A DNA stretch of 64,000 nucleotides. It comes from Calcarisporiella thermophila CBS 279.70. Lineage: Eukaryota > Calcarisporiellomycota. The notes under the pieces were generated by a model, which saw only the letters and a list, made by a program, of their open reading frames with translations, had not been told where the DNA came from and did not search any database. Every line of letters begins with the position of its first letter. Positions within the stretch are counted from its first letter, which is position 1. The DNA lies in assembly GCF_041956535.1 (NCBI RefSeq), contig NW_027192202.1:33194-97193 (forward strand), written 5' to 3'. Position numbers and translations under genes: made by a program. Of the stretch, positions 14,330 through 23,665 are shown one piece after another.

Positions 14330-14743
14330 CTATGCCAACTCGCCATCATCGATCTTGTGACCCGCTTTAGTGAGAACTTCTCTGGCCTTGGTTACATTTT
14401 CGTTTTTAACGAGAACGTAATCGGTATCGAATGTACTGATAACGAAGAGAGGCACACGCGCATCCCGCAGTGGTTCCACCACCTTGGCAAGAATTCCAAC
14501 TAAAGAGAAATCGAGTTGACCCATCGCGATTTTGAAGCCTCGAAATCCTTGCTCCACCTTGCGATCCTGCGACCCAGGAAGAGATGGGAGGACATCGTCG
14601 AGGATGAGGAGAGAGAGCTCAGAAGGAGTTCGGGTTATGGAGTAGAATGAACATTTCTCGAGGAGTTTTGAATCGAGGGCATAGTTTGCCGGGTAGCGCA
14701 CGACGGTGAACGTTTCGGGAAAAAGGGTCAGTTGAAGTGCCAT
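14330..14743 (-). CDS. ACT-domain protein, CASTOR-like family
   Basis: A single exon of 137 aa starts at the ATG at 14743. The opening FTVVRYPANYALD and the core LLILDDVLPS...FRGFKIAMGQLDFSLVGILAKVVEPLRDARVPLFVISTFDTDYVLVKNENV match the small fungal and bacterial ACT proteins related to CASTOR, in which two ACT-like lobes bind an amino acid. LVGILAKVVEPL...VPLFVISTFDTDYVLV is the strongest part and contains the ligand-type loop of the second lobe. It is probably cytosolic. The ligand is unknown. It lies between the permease (convergent, 171 bp apart) and the transcription factor. Confidence 0.8.
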   Translation of the reverse strand: MALQLTLFPETFTVVRYPANYALDSKLLEKCSFYSITRTPSELSLLILDDVLPSLPGSQDRKVEQGFRGFKIAMGQLDFSLVGILAKVVEPLRDARVPLFVISTFDTDYVLVKNENVTKAREVLTKAGHKIDDGELA

Positions 14744-15718
14744 GAGTTAAGGAGTACTGAATAATTTGAGAACGGGATGAGCTATTTTGATTTTTTTATA
14801 CAACAAGTGAAATTAGACACGTCAATTCATGTCAGGATTAATTGAATTTTTGTCAATAAGATCGAGACTATCTAATTTTGCCTCTTCATCAATAAATACT
14901 TGCTTAGTTTTTCCAAAGGGATTTGTTAAAATAAACTGATAAAAAATGCATTTGTTTTCTCGAAGATTCGGTTCAAATGGATCCCTTCCTATTTGGTTAT
15001 GAAAGGGGGTTGAAGAACTAAGCAAATCTGACCGACTCGCTATTAGCGCGTTTCGGCGTTATCGCACATTTTGGGGGAAGGAATCTATACTAGTCAGTAG
15101 TTCCGTTTAGAATCTTAACTGTCGAATGTCATCAAGCCCGCGTGAGTCCCTGGCAACCGAACAACCCAGCATAGTCGTTTATCATTCGAGGGATGGCACC
15201 AGATAAAAGAGCGATTCGGGGCCATCGAGAACGAGTCACAAGATAAGGACGCATGAAAAGATGAAGCCCCCTCGCTGCCTATATGTGGCGAAATGGAAAG
15301 CAGCTTCAACCCCTTACCGCCGGGTGGGAGCCGAGCCCAATGCTCACCTGACGCCCATCCCTGCGCCTGCTTTCTATTCGACCGGGATTGTGAAATTGGA
15401 ACCTCTTGCTCTGTCATCGGATAGCCTCGCGCTTTCCCAGCAAGGGTTTGCAATTTCTTGGCCTGTGTACACGGCAGGTTTCTCGACAAACTTTGCGCGC
15501 CTGTCTGGGCCGAAGTATAAGAAGCTTCGACACTTCAAGTTTTGTCAAATAAAGGCACCGGGCAAGGCGCCAATGAGCGATATAGCTCGGAGTACAAACC
15601 TAATTTCTAAAGATATCCGCGTGAATTTTACACAATCCAACGGTGGGCTCGTACGCGGTGCTTAGGAGCGAGCCATTCCATAGACCTTGCTGCCACAAGA
15701 ACAGGTTCGCACACCAAC
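14744..15718. other. intergenic, no gene supported
   Basis: About 975 bp that must hold the divergent 5' regions of the ACT protein and the regulator. Frames at 15115-15489 (minus) and 15261-15665 (plus) overlap each other and show no motif. No CX2CX6C zinc-cluster exon was found here that could belong to the downstream regulator. Confidence 0.45.
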
Positions 15719-17583
15719 ATGAGCTTGACATCAGTGTTCGAGGATGTTAACGAGATTTGGATGAGGATGGGTGAGCTGGTAGAAGAAATGGATCATATAA
15801 CAAATGCTGTTGACTATACTCACTCTCGTCTCATCCATTGCATTCCGCTCCCTTCCCAAAGAACCTCCGGCAATCCGGCTGCAAGTCATCAAACTGAACC
15901 TTACGAATGCATTGACACACGCGGCAGCAGCGAGTGTCTTGACAATCACTTGGAGCTAGTGCATTCTCCAAGGTCCATGTTCAATACCAGTTTGAGAATT
16001 CGCATCCACCTTTGCACCATCAACGATTTAAATAGCTTCCTTCGCGGCTATATCAACAGCTGCCCCTCCACCATAATTCCCTTTTCCCCGCCACGTTTAC
16101 TGCGACGTCTCGATTTTGAGCGCTTCAGCTCCTCGGAATCCCTCCATGATTCATTCAATAGTGACAGAATGGTTCCAGACCGGCTCTCTGAAGAAGCTTT
16201 GATCAACAATCCTCATGCACGCTTCCTTTTTCAAACCTATCTTTCTCCCAAATGCTTCCCCAATATTTGCCATGTCAATCGGGACCTTATGACGGAGGAT
16301 TTTCTGTGCGGCAAACTAGAACCTGCCTTTTTATATTCGGCCATCGCTCTCGCTGCCCAGCACGTCTACTCATGCCATGCAGATGCGGCCTGTAGAGAGG
16401 AGCTGCTGCGGGTGGCGGAGAGCTGCTTCGAGGAAGCAAAATACTCAATTCGAGAAATTTTTGACGAGCCAACCGAGGCAACCGTATTGGCATCCTACAA
16501 TTTGTGTATGTATCTGTTTGAGATCTTCTGTGTCCAGGAGGGATATGTCTATCTTGGCCATGCCATCTCAATGGCCCGACAGCTCGACATCGACTGGGAT
16601 AACGCGTCTGAGCAGGATCCCGTACGAAGAGAGGGAAAGCGACGATTGTGGTAATACCAGCTCTGCCAATTTAATGTCACAATCAGCACCACTTATTCCT
16701 TTAACTCTGCTTCCCTATGTTCTCCCCTCGTCTCCGTCTTGATAGGTGGTCACTGTATGCATCTGAAGTTGCGTATTCTCTCTTTGCTAGAAAAACTCTA
16801 TCCATGTACGCGCCCGTTAACCTGGAAATCTACCAACCCGAGCCTCTTCCCGGAGAAGGAGAAGATGATATGGACTCTTTGGTAAGCAACCTTGATCAAA
16901 CAGGCTTGTCTACATTTATTACTCAATGACGAAAACTTTTCTCCTGATTCTTTTTTCACTAGCGTTTCACTATTGATCTGGTAGAATGGTACACTTTACT
17001 ACTCAATATTCCACCGCTTGACCTTTCAAGACCGGATAGAGACATCCTCACCACCCTATCGTTTATCTGCACTTCCCTTGGCCAATATCTCCCTCCCTCT
17101 AACGAAAATAACCTCGAAAGACTGACAACGCTCACCCCCCTCGATCTCTTCTTCGAGTCCATTTACTGGAGCGCATGGGGAAAGATCTGGCTTAACCTCC
17201 TAGATCTCAAAAAATCCGGGCTTGCTCCCGAGCGTCTTAAAACGCCAGTGATACGAGAGCTTCTTATTATAGCGATGAATGAGTGTGCCCAGGCGGCAAG
17301 GCACATTTCCACCATTCTTCGTGAATCTTCCCGGCGAGATATAGGGTGCTCCATGGTTCCTATTGGGTCAAATATCATTGCTTGCCAGATCCATCGCTTT
17401 GTCATTTTCCATCATCCAAACCCTAAGGCGCGCTTCATTGCCCTCCAGCATCTCGCCGAAACCAATCGTATTCTGCATTCAACGCCCTTTTCCCTTCGAA
17501 ACTGTACACGGGGCCAGTTGAAAACTTTCCAAGGAATCTACCACAATGTACGCGCAAAGTTGAATATCTCTGTAAATTCTTAA
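15719..17583 (+). CDS. Fungal_trans-domain transcription regulator without visible zinc cluster
   Basis: Three exons (15719-16650, 16746-16881, 16963-17583) join to 562 aa. The protein has the fungal transcription-factor regulatory (middle homology) region: LFQTYLSPKCFPNICHVNRDLM, FLYSAIALAAQHVYS, EATVLASYNLCMYLFEIFCVQEGYVYLGHAISMARQLDID and KRRLWWSLYASEVAYSL. A Zn(II)2Cys6 DNA-binding domain would be expected in the first 100 residues, but these carry a short coiled-coil-like segment (VNEIWMRMGELVEEMDH) instead. Either the zinc cluster lies on an upstream exon that I could not find, or this is one of the fungal regulators that lack it. The acceptor joining exon 1 to 2 rebuilds RLWW. Nuclear role is inferred. 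It is 1.6 kb from the permease and could control it, though nothing proves that. Confidence 0.82.
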
Positions 17584-18143
17584 CCCTTAATTGTCCTCGC
17601 CTATTGTGTATACTTTAATTAATACAAACAAATCGAGAAATCAGTTTCAAATTGGCATTTATTTTATCTTCAATACCTCGATAATTTCCAGTAGAGGGTG
17701 GATGAAATATTACTATAGCTAAACTAAAGCATCTACCACAGATTTTAGGGATAAACTATCCTGGTTTAAGATACACTGGCGCATCAAAATTCGAAACTGA
17801 GAGGGGTGTAAAAATACACTTTACTATCTTTTTATTTTACTATTCTATCTCTTCTATGGAACTAACTATGCCATTTCTAGTGCATATCAGCCCCTGCCTC
17901 GATCAATGACTTTATGATTCAAAATAACGATTTGTTGCAGCATCATGTAACGGTGTTCTGCCAGACTAATCCTGGATATTTACATTTGTCCCAGTCTCGA
18001 TAGAAGTCAGAGCTACTTGACTGTACCTGGGCAGCATTTAGCCACGTTAGTTACATAAGCAAGATCAACGCCGTGTACTGTCGGCACACTAATCGAATCA
18101 ACAACATACCCGTTCGACACAGAGCTCAACCGGGTGCTAGACG
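17584..18143. other. intergenic, no gene seen
   Basis: AT-rich sequence after the regulator's stop codon; no open frame or repeat that I can support. It may include the lost 3' part of the broken frame downstream. Confidence 0.4.
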
Positions 18144-19040
18144 TCATCGTAGGTGGCCGTATTGTTGCCTTACAATGAGTCGTCTGCCGAAAACAATTGA
18201 TCTTCTGTCTTCTCTACGCCCGGCCGTCCTAAAAGGCGGATCTAGAACAATATGGCACTGTAAGGCAGCTGCACGGTTCAGACTGTACTCAGTGCATTCT
18301 TGCGGGTGTTGTTCATAGATATGCATACCGCAGTGGATGGCCAAGGCCGTCGTTAGCTGTGTCCATGATAAATCACCATATTCAAGCACATAAGTGTTTA
18401 TTACGCAACCCCCACATAGATCGTCAAACAATTCAGCTCCATAACGTGCGTGATAGCCACCTCTTGGTTGCTGTAAGCGACCTCCGTGAATGCACGCCTC
18501 GCCGGAGTGCAGACGCCCGCCGAATGCTTCTATGGCTGTTGAGAAGACAATTGATCGCCTATCAACACTACACACAGCCTCTCCCAAGTCTTCGTGATAA
18601 GCCCGATCAAGCTCCTGGCCACTTGTGAATGGGCTCTCACTGTCACCAACGGCAATCATGTCAACACTGGGAGGAATAGATAGTTGGAATTGGACCAATC
18701 TTCCCCTTCTTACATCAAATAAACACGCTCATGGCTCGTAGTTTTCTCCCCGGTTATGACACACAATCTCCCTGACTATACATTCGCCAGCATTATCTCC
18801 ATCAGATGTCACGAAGCTGTCATATCCTTGTGCTTTTGCAGTTTCCGCTGAGTCCGCAAGTTTAGAAATTAGCTCAATAAGAAATGAATTGAATCTAGAA
18901 TCCTCACTATCCTCAGTGAGAGTGGATGTTTTTGATGTGTATTGACTGGCCGCATCAACCAGCTATCGCCACATCCTTCGCTGCTGTTCAATTAATTCGT
19001 TGAACAAAGCACAGCTTAACAATGCCTGCTTGGTTGCCAT
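18144..19040 (-). pseudogene. broken reading frame, possibly degenerate Tc1/mariner-like transposase
   Basis: Reading down the minus strand from the ATG at 19040, a mostly open frame runs to 18144 but is cut by stops near 18960 and 18740. The longest uninterrupted part is 184 codons. It includes EYGDLSWTQLTTALAIHCGM, which resembles the second helix-turn-helix of fungal Tc1-like transposases (the W-xx-L-xx-A-L-x-HC pattern), and sequence beyond it slips frame. No DDE catalytic part or terminal inverted repeats were found. It sits beside other mobile-element relics. A decayed host gene is the alternative. Confidence 0.35.
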
Positions 19041-19199
19041 TGGAGAGTAGTGTGGTATGGTAATGGATGAATTTACTTGAAGTTTTCTCTGAATAAAGAG
19101 TTTTTTGATATACTTTTTGAGATACTGATGAATACTTAGTCACAATAAATTGGAGTAGGCACCGATTCTAGCGGCTTCTTCAGAACAGAAAGCCAGAGA

Positions 19200-20850
19200 G
19201 CATGCCAAGGCAGAAGTCAGAATATAGGGAAGTTGCGCGGTTTCTTGGCAACTGGGAAAATCTCTTTTTGTCCCATTTCAGACCATTGAACACATTGGCT
19301 CCAGGATCGATACAAAGGAAACGACACTCAGACCTACCAAGGAAGAAGGGAAGAGACAAGCACGCACAGCCATCAGATTGTGCAGCACAGGATCCACCAC
19401 ATCCAAGCAACTAGCGACATTCCTTGGAGAATCAAATGCTGCATGCCCTGAGATAATGCTAGGCAGACAGTTCTCGAGATCGCTCATGATGGCGCACATC
19501 AGAGCACTGAAAACCAATCCGGACTGGGTGTAACAGTTCCTAGGACTGTTGTGGATTCGAATTCCTTAATGAATTCAAGAGAACCGGTGAGGAAATTAAT
19601 AAAAACATCAGAAATTAAATAAAGATGAATTTCTGGGAAATTACCTTAAAAACTCGTTTGCATGAACATGTGATCAGTAAGTATATAAAAGGAAAGTGGT
19701 ATTAATTATGAAAAGAGATGGAGGCTTGATCGTGTTATACTGGGACTCTCCATTTACCCTTCAGAGTGGAGCTCTAGAAGAATCGGACTGGTGGATAAAA
19801 GAACTCAACAGTAGCTTCAGACAGTGACTGGGGGCGAGTTACCAACCCCAAACCATAGGAGATCCATGGTCACCAGTGGAAATTCAACACCACATTAACT
19901 GGAAGGAGCTCAAATCGATAGAACTCTGTCTACACTCCTTCTCGGCTTTGAAGGACAAGACACTGTGGATCAGAACGGACAGCACAACAACTTTAGCATA
20001 TGTCAGTAAGTTTGAGAGAACACGTTCTCCTCAGCTCGACACACCGGAAAGAGTAGTATGGGCGGAGCGTCTATCTCAGCGCATTCATTTAATAGCAGAG
20101 CATATTCCGAGCTCCCAGAACACTGAGACGAATGTAGCGTCTAGTAAAATAAAAACAAGTCGATCATTGTTCATTAACGATAGGGCATTCGCAAGAATCA
20201 AGAAACAGTGGGAGCCTCATACAATCGATCTCTTTGTGAACAGACTCGCGAATTGACTTCCTCGCTTCTTTTCCAGACATCCCAAAACAGGAGCAGCAGC
20301 GACGGACGTCTTAGCGCAGTATTGGCAGAAGGGGATCAACCCATATACCAATCCGAATTGGGCGCTGATAGCACGGATAATCCGCAAGGTAATCATCGAA
20401 CAAATCAACTTGACAATAGTCACTGCATACTGGCCGCCATTTCAATGTTTCCCACTCTATTACAGATGAAGGTAGCAGAACCATTCAAGGTCCGGTGGAA
20501 AACCATTTGTCTCGCGACAACTGCAAAGAACCATTCATTGAAGCTCAAATCTTGGTTTTTGACCGCTTCCTCCCAGGGAGGAACTTCCCACAAAGGCTTC
20601 TTCATTCGATCTCTTCTACCGAAGAGACCGCACTTTCCTCGCTGACGTCTCTAATGTGCTTCTTTCAACGGAACCTGAGTGCATACGCTAGAGCCTTCTG
20701 CATCAGCGTGAAGCATGGACTGCTGATTTTCCTTGTCAATTTCGCTAGGCTTAAGCAAGAATTGCTAATTTACATGATATTCATCGATGTAAATTCAGAA
20801 GAGATTCAAGTAAATTTGACTAAGTGCGACTCTCAAGTCTGAATGTGGAT
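19200..20850 (+). mobile_element. relic of a DIRS-like (tyrosine recombinase) retroelement
   Basis: Pieces of one polyprotein appear in order but are cut by stops and frame changes. EVARFLGNWENLFLS...RPLNTL (19229-19290) resembles the segment after reverse transcriptase in DIRS elements. From 19870 the RNase H-like part reads HHINWKELKSIELCL, RTDSTTTLAYVSKF and HLIAEHIPSSQNTE. It is followed by WEPHTIDLFVNRLAN, LPRFFSRHPKTGAAATDVLAQ and NWALIARIIRKV, the characteristic linker of DIRS1-type elements before their tyrosine recombinase. Recognisable likeness fades after about 20470. The copy cannot be functional. No terminal repeats were identified, so the limits are approximate. Confidence 0.72.
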
Positions 20851-21362
20851 AAAGTAGAGTACATTTACTAGAAGTGTGTACAAAAAATCAAATGATAAAA
20901 GTTAAAAAATTGGTATAAAGTATTTATGTAATCTTAACACAACACGATGAGGTTATCATAACCATCAATACCCTTTCAAAACTTGAATTAGGAAAGATAC
21001 TTATTAGGGCAACTGCGATTAGTAATAGAATAGTACGGAGTAATCTATGTTAAACAAATCTATGTTTAAACATGAACAATATGCAATTAGTACATTAATA
21101 ATATTTTAATTAATTTAATATTAGTTTCTTACCACTTCTGGCATGCCTATGGTCATGTAAACTTGAATTACTTTAAAACTCTCTCCGGCAAATCTGTCTT
21201 GATTTTGGCATCTTCGATATTTTTAAATGGTCTTTTGGATGTTATTTGGTCAACGTAAGCTTTCCAAACTCCTTCCATCCGGAGAAGGTCTCGATACTTT
21301 GCCGAATTAATGTCCAAGGGGCATTCTACGGCATATATATATGCTCTTCCTGCAAACGGTCC
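20851..21362. other. AT-rich spacer between two element relics
   Basis: Strongly AT-rich sequence with short direct motifs (for example aatctatgttaaacaaatctatgt-like doublets near 21043-21066). No coding frame is supported. Confidence 0.4.
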
Positions 21363-21832
21363 ACAAAGCTGGTTTGGATTTCCTTATGGATTTATCTCGG
21401 ATTGCAGCAAATAGAACGCTAAAAAGGATAAGAGAGGATGAGATAGAGGAAGAGGCTGACGAAGGGTATGATGGTGAGAGATATATCCAGGTTCGGTATT
21501 TGAACGATACAAAACTGAACATCTTTAAGAGATTTAAAATTTCTCATCCCGATTTCAAGATATCAAAGTCAAAATTTTATTCTCTAATTCCGAAATATTT
21601 TAAGAAATCGTGTAAGAAAACGGATATATGTGAGGTGAGCGTCGAAGGCAAGAAGAACTTCGATAATCTGTGCCGAATACAGCGAGAAATCCATAATGGT
21701 TGCACGGGAAACTGTTTCGCGGGAGATGTAGAGCTCTGTGAATGAGAAGTTACTGAAGAGGATAAAGGCCGACTCGAGCAGCTGAAGGAGAAAGTTGCTA
21801 TATATACTTCCCACCAGCGCTTTGTTGAAGCG
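21363..21832 (+). repeat. left arm of the inverted repeat
   Basis: About 470 bp from acaaagctgg to gttgaagcg, matching in reverse complement the right arm at 22027-22493. Differences are scattered substitutions and small indels, for example a shorter T run near the outer end. Confidence 0.8.
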
Positions 21833-22026
21833 AGGAAGTCGATATTCGAGAAGAATTCCGGAGAACTCAAGAACAAGCGAAGGCTTAAAATGGATTTCAA
21901 AGAGAATTTGCAATTGGGAGGCGGGCCAGTTGAGACTGGAGAAACCTTTTTCTCGACGCAACAGTGTTCTTTTTTGGGCATGGTGTTACTCTCACCCGAC
22001 GGAAAGAAGAAATACTTTGGCTTCCA

Positions 22027-22493
22027 CGCTTCCACAAAGCGCTGGTGGGAAGTATATATAGCGACTTTCTCCTTCAGCTGCTCAAGTCGGCTTTTATCCT
22101 CTTCAGTAACTTTTTGTTCACAGTGCTCTACATCTCCCGCGAAACAGTTTCCCGTGCAACCATTATGGATTTCTCGCAGTATTCGGCGTAGATTATCGGT
22201 GTTCTTCTTGCCTTCGACGCGTACCTCACCCATATCCGTTTTCTTGCATGCTTTCTTAAAGTATTTCGGAATTAGAGAATAAAATTTTGATTTAAATATC
22301 TTGAAATAAGGATGAGAAATTTTAAATCTCTTGATGATCAGTTTTGTATCGTTCAAATACCGAACCTGGATAAATCTCTCACCATCATACCTTTCGTCAG
22401 CCTCTTCCTCTATCTCATTCTCTCTCTTCCTTTTTAGAGCTCTATTTGCTGCAATCCGAGATGAATCCATAGGAAAATCCAAAAAAAGCTTTG
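22027..22493 (-). repeat. right arm of the inverted repeat
   Basis: Reverse-complement copy of 21363-21832. Its coding frame is less broken than the left copy (no stop at the position of the left copy's TGA), and it runs into antisense of the spacer. Confidence 0.8.
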
Positions 22494-22933
22494 GGCACTA
22501 AAAAGTCAGGTGTATGAATAAACAAAATACCAATAAGAATTTTCTGAATGAATATTTACCAGGTTTACGCTTCACTGCTCGTTTTGTTTCTAGAGTGGGA
22601 GTTGAACCAATCTGTTTATTCGACTGCTCCCCATTCAGTCGTGTATCATCTGTGTATAATAGATAATCGCAAATTAGTAGAGAGCAAGGAATGGTTTATA
22701 AACCAGACATTACCTTGCGAAGTAGACGATACAGATTTCGATTCAACTACCCGAGCAGCTCGCGATTTGTTATTATTGTGACGGGGGGGTTTTAGTTGGA
22801 GAGAAAGATTTATCTCCGTATGATTTATTACAATTTCGAACGTATATATATCATATAAATGATGACGTAACTACGTAAACAGAGATTAAGAAGATCTGAA
22901 AGTAATATATGTAGCAATTATCAAACCTAAAGC
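22494..22933. other. intergenic beside the inverted element
   Basis: A minus-strand frame with possible splice sites (TRLNGEQSNKQ...KRAVKRKP) lies directly upstream of the right arm and could be the element's own 5' part, but its phase does not join to the arm's frame. A run of seven G's is at 22783-22789. No gene is called. Confidence 0.35.
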
Positions 22934-23260
22934 TCAGCCACCTAAGAAATTTCCGGGGTTAGGAACTACAGAAAACAGCTTTTTTCTTAGCTCACTATTC
23001 TCACCTCTCTGTAGCACAGCAAGTTGACTTAGGGTATGACGATAAGGATTATCCATGTGTTCTAGTAAATGAGTATACAAAAGCATCCCATCTCTGGAAT
23101 GAAAAAAGAATTGAGCAATGCTATCCAAATGTTCTTTGTAAGCAAGAGAAGATGAGGTAGCCTTTAAAGTCGCATTGCCATTTTTCCCTGTAGCATTTGG
23201 CAAGAAACGAGTCCCAAACTGGGAAATAAAACGAGGAATGGAAGTCGAAAGAGTTGCCAT
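22934..23260 (-). CDS. small hypothetical protein, possibly mitochondrial
   Basis: 108 aa in one exon from the ATG at 23260. The N-terminus MATLSTSIPRFISQFGTRFLP has Arg, Ser and Thr, no acidic residue, and would form an amphipathic helix, so mitochondrial import is plausible. The rest (YKEHLDSIAQFFFHSRDGMLLYTHLLEHMDNPYRHTL, ending VVPNPGNFLGG) looks like a folded alpha-helical protein, but I do not recognise the family. The open frame continues upstream of the ATG without an ATG. It sits between mobile-element remains and the TMEM135-like gene. Confidence 0.6.
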   Translation of the reverse strand: MATLSTSIPRFISQFGTRFLPNATGKNGNATLKATSSSLAYKEHLDSIAQFFFHSRDGMLLYTHLLEHMDNPYRHTLSQLAVLQRGENSELRKKLFSVVPNPGNFLGG

Positions 23261-23350
23261 AATGAAGATAAAATCACGATATAATAGGTATATAGGCTGG
23301 TATAAATTCGGTATACAATTTTTGATATGAAAAATGCAAAGCAAAAGTTA

Positions 23351-23595
23351 TCGAGAAATATTACTTAACGAATTTTTGAAAGATATATTAACAGTTGCAG
23401 AAATTTTTGAAACCCTGATTCTGCAATATCTAAATCTAGTATGTCTGCTCAGGCTTGGAAACTCCCAAATTTTCGAGAATTATTACTTTAATTAACGAAT
23501 TTTTAAAAAATACATTAATAGTTGCTGATATTTCTGAAACTCTGATTCTCCAATTTCTAAATCCAGTATGACTGCTCAGGCTTAGAATCTCCCAT
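23351..23595. repeat. tandem duplication, two copies of a 122-bp unit
   Basis: Copy 1 (from tcgagaaatattac at 23351) and copy 2 (from tcgagaattattac at 23473) share the order taacgaattttt, cagaaat/ctgatat, ctgattct, aaatc-agtatg-ctgctcaggctt and ctccca. They differ by scattered substitutions, so the duplication is not recent. It lies in the promoter side of the small gene at 22934-23260 and the 3' side of the TMEM135-like gene. Confidence 0.8.
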
Positions 23596-23665
23596 ATATC
23601 ATGTCCACGCTGATATATGAATAGCCTATTCTTTTTCTCTCGCGATCGAAAGATTGTCTATAGAA

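Larger units (their letters stand above)
21363..22493. mobile_element. inverted duplication of a truncated transposase-like gene
   Basis: The plus strand from about 21375 encodes a basic/acidic start (RIAANRTLKRIREDEIEEEADE), RYLNDTKLN...RFKISHPDFKISKSKFYSLIPKYFKK, a lost CxxC-like site (KKTDICEV), CTGNCFAGDV, and then, in the spacer, MDFKENLQLGGGPVETGE. This resembles the first catalytic Asp block (DFKEN) of certain DDE transposases in lower fungi. A stop interrupts the plus copy at 21743-21745. The minus strand from 22482 encodes the same protein again up to the spacer. So the gene's 5' part exists twice, head to head inward, around 194 bp of its own continuation. The copies have diverged by scattered substitutions. 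A transcript through the locus would fold into a long hairpin. Confidence 0.75.

Noticed and set aside
15115-15665. Overlapping frames on both strands
   Set aside because: Neither has a motif; I searched here for a zinc-cluster exon and found none.
22548-22781. 77-codon plus-strand frame, and minus-strand pieces that resemble an extra exon of the inverted element
   Set aside because: The minus-strand pieces splice in a phase that does not meet the right arm's frame, and the plus frame has no motif.
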